Shown: positions 17,505 to 22,875 of the stretch, one piece after another
How the letters are laid out: the number at the start of each line of letters is the position of its first letter
Position numbering within the stretch: position 1 is the first letter of the stretch
NCBI GenBank assembly: GCA_031551775.1
Contig: JAVBND010000087.1
Coordinates: forward strand, 1 to 22,875
Source: Anaerozeibacter sp031551775
Lineage (GTDB): Bacteria; Bacillota; Clostridia; Christensenellales; Aristaeellaceae
Direction: 5' to 3'
Length of the DNA stretch: 22,875 nucleotides
The notes under the pieces: model-generated
Database searches by the model: none
Told to the model about the DNA's origin: nothing
Seen by the model: the letters and a program-made list of their open reading frames with translations, nothing else
Made by a program: the position numbers and the translations under genes

Positions 17505-18324
17505 CCGGTTTCACGAAGAAGGTTTTAAATCAAGTGTGGACGCGCCGCGCTGGCTTGCGGCGCAGGGGCTCACCGCCTTTGAATATTCCGCCGGGCGCGG
17601 CGTGACGGTCGGCGAGGAAACCGCGCGCGCGATCGGGCGCGAAGCGGCGCTTCACGGCGTCACCATGTCCATCCACGCGCCCTACTTCATCAATTGCGCG
17701 TCGCCCGAGTGCGAAAAGCGAGACCGGTCGATCGAATACCTGCTCAGCGCCGCGCGCGCGTGCGACTTCATGGGCGGGGAGCGCGTGGTATTCCACGTGG
17801 GCAGCCCCGGAAAGCTCAGCCGCCGGGAAGCGGTGCGCCTGAGCGAAAAAACCGTGCTCGATGCGCTTTCGCGCCTTGACGCCGAGGGCCTTGGCCACAT
17901 CCGCCTGTGCCCCGAAACCATGGGCCGCGAAAGCCAGTTGGGCTCGCTTGAGGAAACGCTCAGGCTGTGCGCGCTTGACGGGCGCCTGATCCCGACGCTC
18001 GACTTTGGGCACCTGCACACGGTGAAGCTCGGCGCGCTGAACACGCCGGACGATTTTCGGCGCGTGCTGGATGCGATGCTCGAGGCCCTGGGCCACGGGC
18101 GATGCCGCGCGTTCCACGCGCATTTTTCGCGCATCGAGTTTACCTTAAAGGGCGAGCGGCGGCACATGACCTTTCGCGACGAAGGCTACGGTCCGGATTT
18201 TTCGCACCTGGCCCCGCTCCTGATCGAGTACGGTCTTTGCCCAACGATCATCTGCGAGTCGCGCGGCACGCAGGCGGACGACGCCTTGACCATGCGGAAA
18301 ATCTACGAAGAAGCGCACGGTTGA
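17461..18324 (+). CDS. Nfo-like TIM-barrel protein (AP endonuclease 2 / sugar isomerase superfamily)
   Basis: The 287-residue product belongs to the xylose isomerase-like/endonuclease IV TIM-barrel superfamily. Conserved metal-site motifs appear in order: H72 (SIHAPYFIN), H112 (VFHVGS), E152 (PETMGRESQLG), D181 and H184 (DFGHLH), H219/H221 (HAHFSRIEF), H235 (ERRHMTF) and E266 (IICESRGTQ). Against E. coli Nfo as I remember it, most zinc ligands match, but the Asp of the Asp-x-His pair is Arg233 here. The call is between a bona fide endonuclease IV and a related hydrolase or isomerase. The start lies inside sigK (44-base overlap) behind GAGGGAGG, so it is translated from the sigK transcript. 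A spore DNA-repair role is attractive but inferred. Confidence 0.8.
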   Translation: MERAKALFGPAGSSDRFHEEGFKSSVDAPRWLAAQGLTAFEYSAGRGVTVGEETARAIGREAALHGVTMSIHAPYFINCASPECEKRDRSIEYLLSAARACDFMGGERVVFHVGSPGKLSRREAVRLSEKTVLDALSRLDAEGLGHIRLCPETMGRESQLGSLEETLRLCALDGRLIPTLDFGHLHTVKLGALNTPDDFRRVLDAMLEALGHGRCRAFHAHFSRIEFTLKGERRHMTFRDEGYGPDFSHLAPLLIEYGLCPTIICESRGTQADDALTMRKIYEEAHG

Positions 18325-18349
18325 ATTCGCGATATGCATATGGTATACT
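18321..18349 (+). promoter_or_regulatory. Sigma-A promoter of mscL
   Basis: TTGAAT (18321-18326), a 17 bp spacer and TATACT (18344-18349). The -35 overlaps the stop codon of the preceding gene. The predicted transcript start near 18356 lies upstream of ATG 18382 but downstream of an alternative ATG at 18334, supporting 18382. Confidence 0.65.
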
Positions 18350-18381
18350 GTCGAAAACAAAGGGAGCGGGGAGCGGCGCAC

Positions 18382-18798
18382 ATGAAATCACTGTGGAAGG
18401 AATTTAGGGAATTCGCGTTCAAGGGCAACGTCATCGACATGGCGGTCGGCGTCATGATCGGCACGGCGTTTTCGGCCATCGTCACATCGCTCGTGAGCGA
18501 CATGTTCATGCCCATATTGTCGATCTTTACCGGCAGCCTTGATTTTACCAATCTTGCCGTCAAGCTCGGCACGGGCGAAGGCGCGGCCTCCGTCCGCTAC
18601 GGCTCGTTCTTGCAGGCGGTGCTCAATTTCCTGCTGATTGCCGTTTGCGTGTTCTTGTTCGTCAAGATGGTCAACCGCCTCAAGCGGCTTGCCCCCGGGG
18701 ACGAAGAGCCTGCCGCGCCCGCGCGGATCTGCCCGTATTGCAAAGGGGCGCTGGCGGATGGCGCGACGCGCTGCCCACATTGTACATCAGAGGTGTAG
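18382..18798 (+). CDS. mscL: Large-conductance mechanosensitive channel MscL with zinc-ribbon tail
   Basis: Stretch-activated membrane channel that vents solutes at hypo-osmotic shock; 138 residues. The N-terminal amphipathic helix and first membrane segment carry the family signature FAFKGNVIDMAVGVMIGTAF (11-30). The periplasmic loop is about 50-73 and the second membrane segment about 76-97 (FLQAVLNFLLIAVCVFLFV), followed by the basic cytoplasmic region. The C-terminus carries CPYC (C117, C120) and CPHC (C131, C134), a zinc-ribbon-like module after a Pro/Ala linker, in place of the usual plain helix. The start is ATG 18382 with GGGGAG upstream. The next gene starts three bases after the stop. 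Confidence 0.93.
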   Translation: MKSLWKEFREFAFKGNVIDMAVGVMIGTAFSAIVTSLVSDMFMPILSIFTGSLDFTNLAVKLGTGEGAASVRYGSFLQAVLNFLLIAVCVFLFVKMVNRLKRLAPGDEEPAAPARICPYCKGALADGATRCPHCTSEV

Positions 18799-18801
18799 GG
18801 A

Positions 18802-19887
18802 ATGGACCAGTATATGGAAGAGGCGCGCATTGAGGCGCTTGAATTCGAATGCGCGGGATCGGTCACCGGCTTGGAGGAATTGCTGAGCGGCCACATCAAC
18901 CAGACCTACCGCGTACTTACCGACAGCGGGAGATCCTACCTGCTTCAGCGCGTGAACGGGTATGTGTTCAAGGATCCGGTAGCCGTGATGAGCAACATCG
19001 AGCGCGTGACGGCGCACCTGAAAAACAGCCTGATATCCGACGGGCTGAGCCCCGAGAGGCGCGTGCTCGAACCGATCCCGGCCAAGGCGGGCGGGCTGTA
19101 TGTGCTTGACGGCGGGGGCAACTTCTGGCGCGCATATGACTTTATCGAAAACGCGACCGCGTACAACCAGGTCACCGATCCCAATCAGCTCTACGAAGCG
19201 GGCCGGGCGTTTGGCGAATTCCAACGGCGGCTGAGCGATTTTCCGGCGCGCGAACTGAACGAGACCATCCCGCATTTTCACGATACGCCATACCGCATCC
19301 GCTCCTTTGAGCGCGCGGTTCAAGAGGCACTGCCCGAACGAGCCGGGATTGCCGCAGACGACATCGCGTTCGTGCTCGCGCGCAAAAACCGCGCGGACGA
19401 AATTACGCGCCTGCTCGGGACCGATGAGATGCCGCTTCGCGTCACCCACAACGATACCAAGATCAACAACGCCATGCTCGACGATACGACCGGCGAGGCG
19501 CTCGCCGTGATCGACCTGGACACCGTGATGCCGGGCAGCGCGCTCTACGATTTTGGCGACGCGATCCGCTTTGGCGCGGCAACCGCCGTCGAGGACGAAG
19601 AGGATACGGGCAAGATGAAGCTTGACATTGAGAAGTACCGCCTCTTCACGCGCGGGTTCCTGCGCGAGGTGGGTTCTTTCCTCACCGAAACCGAAAAAAA
19701 GATGCTGCCCGTCGGCGCGTGGATGATGACCTACGAGATGGTCCTGCGCTTCCTGGCCGATTACCTGGTGGGCGATCCCTACTTCAAGGTCGATTACGAG
19801 AAACACAACCTCGTCCGCTCGCGCGCGCAGGCGGCGCTGCTGCTTGATATGGAAGCGCGCGTTGATGAAATGTCACATCTGAATTGA
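18802..19887 (+). CDS. NahK-like kinase (APH/choline kinase fold)
   Basis: The 361-residue product has the aminoglycoside phosphotransferase fold and resembles N-acetylhexosamine 1-kinase (NahK/LnpB) and related proteins. The N-lobe shows LSGHINQTYRV and YLLQRVNGYVFKDP. The catalytic loop is THNDTKINNAML, with D218 as likely base and N223 as metal ligand. The metal-binding IDLDTVMPG contains D238 and D240, followed by YDFGDAIRFGA. Family-typical RFLADYLVGDPYFKV follows near the end. The likely reaction is ATP-dependent phosphorylation of an amino sugar such as GlcNAc or GalNAc, but no phosphorylase or epimerase gene is nearby to confirm it. It is coupled to mscL (three-base gap) and closed by a strong terminator. 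Confidence 0.8.
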   Translation: MDQYMEEARIEALEFECAGSVTGLEELLSGHINQTYRVLTDSGRSYLLQRVNGYVFKDPVAVMSNIERVTAHLKNSLISDGLSPERRVLEPIPAKAGGLYVLDGGGNFWRAYDFIENATAYNQVTDPNQLYEAGRAFGEFQRRLSDFPARELNETIPHFHDTPYRIRSFERAVQEALPERAGIAADDIAFVLARKNRADEITRLLGTDEMPLRVTHNDTKINNAMLDDTTGEALAVIDLDTVMPGSALYDFGDAIRFGAATAVEDEEDTGKMKLDIEKYRLFTRGFLREVGSFLTETEKKMLPVGAWMMTYEMVLRFLADYLVGDPYFKVDYEKHNLVRSRAQAALLLDMEARVDEMSHLN

Positions 19888-19904
19888 TTGAAAAACCAAT
19901 CAAA

Positions 19905-19953
19905 CCGGCTGCCCGGAACGCGAATGCCAACCGGGGCGGCCGTTCTTTTTTTG
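19905..19953 (+). terminator. Intrinsic terminator after the NahK-like gene
   Basis: The stem CCGGCTGCCC (19905-19914) pairs with GGGCGGCCG (19934-19942, one G-T), with further pairing inside, followed by TTCTTTTTTT. A smaller hairpin TTGATTG / CAATCAA sits directly upstream at the stop codon. Confidence 0.75.
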
Positions 19954-19990
19954 GTACAAGGACATCCGCGCACAGACCCGAACAAAGCGA

Positions 19991-20019
19991 TTGACAAACA
20001 TTGAACGATTCGTTATAAT
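19991..20019 (+). promoter_or_regulatory. Consensus sigma-A promoter of the TetR gene
   Basis: TTGACA (19991-19996), exactly 17 bp, then TATAAT (20014-20019): a perfect consensus promoter. Such a strong promoter makes sense if it is held down by a repressor. Confidence 0.9.
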
Positions 20020-20028
20020 ATAAACGAC

Positions 20029-20042
20029 TGAACGGTCGGTCA
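20029..20042 (+). promoter_or_regulatory. Probable TetR operator (autoregulation)
   Basis: The imperfect palindrome TGAACGGTCGGTCA overlaps the predicted transcript start (about 20026) and resembles GACCGNCCGGTC-type operators of TetR proteins. Five of seven positions are symmetric. Confidence 0.6.
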
Positions 20043-20063
20043 TTATAGAAAGAAGGTACTTTC

Positions 20064-20651
20064 ATGAAGCCGATGGACTCAGCCAAGCGCGACAGCCTCA
20101 TTGAGGCGGCCATTCAATTGTTCGCCGAAAAGGGTTTTGACGCGGCCTCTGTCAAGGACATCACCCAGCGCGCGGATGTGGCCAAAGGCACGTTGTACGT
20201 GCATTTCAAAGACAAGGAAGACCTCGTCGAGCAGGTCTTTGCCTTCTGCCACCGGCAAAATGTCGAGGCTTGCGACCTGGGCCTCGACCGCGAACCGACC
20301 GCCATCGGCAAGCTGTGCCTGCGCATGGAAAACGCCATTCGCTGGGCCATTGAACACCCCAGGGAAGCGCTTGTTGACCGCATGTACTTAAACCACCCCT
20401 CGCGCTATAGCCTCGACCGCAGCGGCTACAGCCGGCAAGCGCACTTTGGCACGGTCGATCCCATCATCAGGCAGGGCATAGCCGACGGGGAACTGAAGAA
20501 CTTGCCCTCAACGCTTTTGGGCGAAGTGTTTTTTGGCGTGGTCAGCGCGTACTATTTTTATTTTTTGAACGATCCCCGATTGCTTCAGGACCAGGCGCTA
20601 TGGCAAACCTGCCGCCAGTCGGTGGTGGATTGTCTGGCGGCGCGCGCGTAA
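20064..20651 (+). CDS. TetR-family transcriptional regulator
   Basis: The 195-residue product has an N-terminal helix-turn-helix domain (about 8-58: SLIEAAIQLFAEKGFDAASVKDI, ADVAKGTLYVHFKDKEDLVEQ), the TetR/AcrR signature. The C-terminal ligand domain is helical and of normal length, with aromatic residues near the dimer helices (GEVFFGVVSAYYFYFL). It probably represses itself through the palindrome at 20029-20042 and, by position, the exported reductase that starts 65 bp after its stop. The ligand is unknown; a substrate or product of the reductase is a natural guess. The ATG has AGAAGG upstream. Confidence 0.9.
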   Translation: MKPMDSAKRDSLIEAAIQLFAEKGFDAASVKDITQRADVAKGTLYVHFKDKEDLVEQVFAFCHRQNVEACDLGLDREPTAIGKLCLRMENAIRWAIEHPREALVDRMYLNHPSRYSLDRSGYSRQAHFGTVDPIIRQGIADGELKNLPSTLLGEVFFGVVSAYYFYFLNDPRLLQDQALWQTCRQSVVDCLAARA

Positions 20652-20656
20652 AGTTG

Positions 20657-20693
20657 GGCCCGATACCCATGCGAACAGGATGGGCAAAGGGCC
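20657..20693 (+). promoter_or_regulatory. Nested hairpin in the tetR-reductase gap
   Basis: Outer GGCCC (20657-20661) / GGGCC (20689-20693) and inner CCCAT (20666-20670) / ATGGG (20680-20684) lie just after the TetR stop and before the TAAGGAGG of the reductase. No T run follows. It may set relative expression or protect the downstream mRNA. Confidence 0.45.
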
Positions 20694-20716
20694 TGCTATA
20701 TAAGGAGGAAGTAACC

Positions 20717-22453
20717 ATGTCGAACCGGAACCGGACCTTTATCTTGTTGCTGGCGGCGGCGCTCGTCCTGTTGGCCGCGGTCGGCGCGGGCGCGCAAAGC
20801 TACACTGCGGGCGCCTACCAGGCCAAGGCCCAAGGCATGGGCGGAGACGTGAGCGTTGAAGTGGTGTTTGACGCCGATCACATCCAATCGGTCAACGTCA
20901 CGGCGCACAACGAGACCCCCGGCATCGCAGACCCCGCCATCGCCCAAATCCCCGTATCGATCGTCGAGCGCCAGTCGCTGGGCGTGGACGCGGTCGCGGG
21001 TGCGAGCATCACTTCCGGCGCGATTTTATCCGCGGTGGAAGACTGCGTCACGCAGGCGGGCGGCGATGCCGAGGCGCTCAAGACGGCGGTTGAAATCGAG
21101 AAAGAAGACGCCGATCTCACGTGCGACGTCGTGGTCGTCGGCGGCGGCGTCGCCGGGCTGAGCGCCGCGATTGAAGCGCGGGACAACGGCGCGAGCGTCG
21201 TCCTGGTGGAAAAAATGGCGGCGACCGGCGGCGCGAGCGCGTTGTCCGGCGGCGAATGCCTCGCGGCGGGCACAGAAATGCAGGCCAAGGAAGGCATTGA
21301 GGATTCCGCGCAAGCGCTTGCCGATTATTGGGTCATGAAGGGCGAGGGCAAGATCAACGAGGAAATGGTGCGTTCAATTGCCATGATGGCGCCGGAGAAT
21401 ATCGAGTGGATGCAGAAAAACGGCGTACAATTTATGGATACGATGCAAACGCCCACTTCCATGCCGTGGCAGAATCCGCGCAGGACGCACAAGGCGGCAA
21501 ACGGCGCGGGCACCGGCTTTACCGAGCCTCTGACCGAATCGGCAAAGCAAAAGGGCGTCAACATTCTCTTAAGCTCCCCCGCGACCGGCTTGATCGTGGA
21601 AGAGGGCGCGGTCGTCGGCATTGAAGGAACAACCGCCACCGGCGGCAAGCTCACCGTGCGCGCCAAGAACGTCATACTCGCCACCGGCGGCTACGAGAAC
21701 AACCTGGCGCTGATGGAGGCGTATTCACCCTCGATCGGTAACCTCCCCTCCCATGTGGGCGAAGCGCACGCGGGCGACGGCCTGATCTGGGCGCGGGAAC
21801 TGGGCAGCCCCATCATCGCGGGCGACAGCGGCATCGTGCTGACCATCAATTACGCGCTGATCACCTCCGCGGACTATGATCCCTACGGCATCTACATGTA
21901 TGTCAATGCAAACGGCGAACGCTTCATGAACGAAGCCAACTATTGGTTCAACCGTTCGCGCTTGCTGCTCGACATGCCGGGCCGTATGTACTACGTGCTG
22001 GCGGATCAAAAAGCGCTGGCCTCCGGCGCCCGGTTTGAAGACGCGGTTGCCGGCGGCGGCGGTTACAAGGCCGATACCATCGAGGAACTTGCGGCCCTCA
22101 CCGGCATTAACGCCCAAACGCTGGCGGGGAGCGTGAACCAGTACAACGAGAGTTGTGCGGCGAAGGAAGATGCCCTGTTTGGCAAGGACGCCGAGAAGCT
22201 GATCGCGCTTGACACGCCGCCTTATTACGCATTGCCCACGACATTCAATTCCAATTCCGGTTCGTTTGGCGGCCCGCAGGTGGACGATGGCTGCCGTGTC
22301 GTCGGCGCCCAGGGCGAGATCATCCCCGGCCTGTACGCCGCGGGCGAAGTCGCCAACGGCGAAATCTTCTACCGCGAATACCCGTGCTCCGGTTCCGCGA
22401 TCCAGAGCTACATGGCCATGGGCCGTATCGCAGGCCGCGAAGCCGCGAAATAA
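20717..22453 (+). CDS. Exported FMN- and FAD-dependent fumarate/urocanate reductase-like protein
   Basis: The 578-residue product is a flavocytochrome c-type reductase without haem. Residues 1-26 form a signal peptide (LLAAALVLLAAVGAGAQ). An FMN-binding domain follows (about 28-110) with DAVAGASITS, where S97 would take FMN covalently through ApbE. The FAD domain starts DVVVVGGGVAGLSAA (about 137) with E165 at the end of strand 2, then TGGASALSGGE. The active-site region includes THKAANGAGTG and a C-terminal CSGSAIQSYMAMGRIAG. Homologues reduce fumarate, urocanate or similar unsaturated acids outside the membrane as electron acceptors; the substrate here is not deducible. The ATG at 20717 is fixed by TAAGGAGG and the signal peptide. 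A longer frame from 20600 would overlap tetR and is rejected. Confidence 0.88.
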   Translation: MSNRNRTFILLLAAALVLLAAVGAGAQSYTAGAYQAKAQGMGGDVSVEVVFDADHIQSVNVTAHNETPGIADPAIAQIPVSIVERQSLGVDAVAGASITSGAILSAVEDCVTQAGGDAEALKTAVEIEKEDADLTCDVVVVGGGVAGLSAAIEARDNGASVVLVEKMAATGGASALSGGECLAAGTEMQAKEGIEDSAQALADYWVMKGEGKINEEMVRSIAMMAPENIEWMQKNGVQFMDTMQTPTSMPWQNPRRTHKAANGAGTGFTEPLTESAKQKGVNILLSSPATGLIVEEGAVVGIEGTTATGGKLTVRAKNVILATGGYENNLALMEAYSPSIGNLPSHVGEAHAGDGLIWARELGSPIIAGDSGIVLTINYALITSADYDPYGIYMYVNANGERFMNEANYWFNRSRLLLDMPGRMYYVLADQKALASGARFEDAVAGGGGYKADTIEELAALTGINAQTLAGSVNQYNESCAAKEDALFGKDAEKLIALDTPPYYALPTTFNSNSGSFGGPQVDDGCRVVGAQGEIIPGLYAAGEVANGEIFYREYPCSGSAIQSYMAMGRIAGREAAK

Positions 22454-22482
22454 CGCCAGCCCCGGGGGCTTTGACATTTTCC

Positions 22483-22531
22483 GACCAATCCGGGGACAGT
22501 GACCAATCCGGGGACAGTCCCCGGATTGGTC
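22483..22531 (+). repeat. REP-like palindrome with a duplicated arm
   Basis: GACCAATCCGGGGACAGT occurs twice head to tail (22483-22500, 22501-22518) and is followed by the inverted CCCCGGATTGGTC (22519-22531). The second copy and the inverted arm form a 13-15 bp stem. GGGGACAGTCCCC cores are, to my memory, common in palindromes linked to REP-associated tyrosine transposases. No such transposase is in this window. Confidence 0.7.
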
Positions 22532-22533
22532 AG

Positions 22534-22554
22534 CGTATCGACAAAGTCGATACG
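22534..22554 (+). repeat. Accessory hairpin beside element C
   Basis: A perfect 9 bp stem CGTATCGAC / GTCGATACG with loop AAA. It resembles the stem at 13373-13401 near element D (shared core TATCGAC / GTCGATA) and occupies the same side of the element as the hairpin at 762-783 beside element A. Confidence 0.6.
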
Positions 22555-22557
22555 CCG

Positions 22558-22740
22558 TCATCGAAAATCTTTTGCCTGGGCAAAAGATTTTCGATGAGTG
22601 GGAAACGGGGCCAAATTGCTGAAAATCCTGCGGGATTTTCCGGGCGCAATTTGGACGGGTAGGGATTTTGAGTCGGGGAGGCGGTACAGCCTCCCCTTTG
22701 TCAAAATCCCATTCACCCCCGGCGCACAGGTCGCCGGCGG
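22558..22740 (+). repeat. Multi-hairpin intergenic element, copy C
   Basis: Hairpin 1 (22558-22597) is an almost perfect 19 bp stem starting TCATCGAAAATCTTTTGCC. Hairpin 2 (22611-22654) has outer CCAAATTGC / GCAATTTGG and inner GAAAATCC / GGATTTTC, with the invariant T, TGCG and CGGGC connectors. Hairpin 3 (22663-22709) has outer GGATTTTGA / TCAAAATCC and inner GGGGAGGC / GCCTCCCC with loop GGTACA. Hairpin 4 (22716-22740) has loop CACAGGT and one C-C mismatch. It lies between convergent genes, in the same orientation as copy D. Confidence 0.85.
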
Positions 22741-22753
22741 CTCCGGCTTTTTT
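22733..22753 (+). terminator. Intrinsic terminator overlapping hairpin 4 of element C
   Basis: GCCGG (22733-22737) / CCGGC (22743-22747) with a 5-base loop is followed by TTTTTT (22748-22753). Its left arm is also the right arm of hairpin 4, so the two cannot form together. It would end rightward transcripts from the reductase gene. Confidence 0.6.
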
Positions 22754-22758
22754 CTGAA

Positions 22759-22875
22759 TTAGAAGTACCGTTTGAGCAGGCCTTCAAACGCCTTGCCGTG
22801 GCGGGCTTCATCCTTGGCCATCTCGTGGACGGTGTCGTGCACCGCGTCATAGCCCAGTTCCTTGGCGAGCTTGGC
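22759..22875 (-). CDS. Rubrerythrin family, C-terminal fragment (runs off the window)
   Basis: Only the last 38 codons and the TAA stop are present. The sequence VHEMAKDEARHGKAF followed by EGLLKRYF is the final iron-binding helix of the rubrerythrin di-iron domain (E-x-x-x-D-E-x-x-H-G pattern). The ending LLKRYF resembles rubrerythrin/NADH peroxidases of clostridia, which detoxify hydrogen peroxide in anaerobes. Whether a rubredoxin domain sits at the N- or C-terminus cannot be seen, though the absence of CxxC after the di-iron part means it is not at the C-terminus. Confidence 0.85.
   Translation of the reverse strand, partial: AKLAKELGYDAVHDTVHEMAKDEARHGKAFEGLLKRYF

Larger units (their letters stand above)
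22454..22758. other. Repeat-filled gap between convergent genes
   Basis: No gene is visible. In order it holds a small GC hairpin after the reductase stop (AGCCC / GGGCT, 22458-22470, followed by TTGACATTTT), a REP-like palindrome (22483-22531), a 9 bp hairpin (22534-22554), repeat element C (22558-22740) and an intrinsic terminator (22733-22753). Confidence 0.7.

Noticed and set aside
20600..20716. Upstream extension of the flavin reductase
   Set aside because: It overlaps the end of tetR and would bury the signal peptide; a strong TAAGGAGG precedes the ATG at 20717.
22558..22740. Insertion sequence or transposon carrying its own transposase
   Set aside because: No coding sequence, terminal inverted repeat pair or target duplication is visible around the copies. 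A non-autonomous element moved from elsewhere remains possible.

Overview
The window looks like chromosomal DNA of a GC-rich, endospore-forming Bacillota (class Clostridia). The evidence is an intact pro-sigma-K gene, a gyrB-gyrA pair of Gram-positive type, strong AAGGAGG-like ribosome binding sites, and a rubrerythrin end suited to an anaerobe. The family-level placement (a Christensenellales-like gut lineage) is only a guess. There is no rRNA, tRNA, CRISPR array, phage gene or transposase.

Layout. 1-353 (-): a small secreted Ig-like protein. 354-904: a long divergent intergenic region with repeat copy A and the gyrB promoter. 905-5506 (+): gyrB and gyrA; gyrA is split by one in-frame TAG at the usually conserved Tyr just before the GyrA-box. 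5657-11084 (-): a PfkB-type sugar kinase, the polyamine ABC importer potABCD and a secreted DUF4309-like protein, in one compact run. 11234-13158 (+): two coupled secreted proteins, the second a clostripain-type protease. 13163-13482: repeat copy D and further hairpins. 13500-13814 (-): a Cys/Pro-rich protein with a sigma-K-like promoter. 13945-16440 (+): a HAD phosphatase, a membrane-anchored C39-like peptidase and a divergent acetokinase-family kinase. 16448-16730: tandem hairpins and repeat copy B. 16779-19887 (+): sigK, an overlapping Nfo-like TIM-barrel gene, mscL with a zinc-ribbon tail, and a NahK-like kinase. 20064-22453 (+): a TetR regulator with a near-perfect promoter and operator, then an exported FMN/FAD reductase. 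22454-22758: a REP-like palindrome and repeat copy C. 22759-22875 (-): the end of a rubrerythrin.

The most unusual content lies between the genes. Four copies (A 589-751, D 13163-13345, B 16553-16730, C 22558-22740) of a roughly 160-185 bp element share an ordered set of hairpins. The loops and connectors are nearly invariant, while the stem sequences differ between copies and remain self-complementary. That is the signature of a structured RNA or DNA element. I do not recognise it as a named family, and its novelty is untested.

Metabolically the window combines polyamine import, sugar and sugar-phosphate handling (PfkB, NahK-like, HAD), an acyl kinase, and an exported flavin reductase that may allow respiration of an organic acceptor under TetR control. 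A sporulation gene sits among the housekeeping genes.
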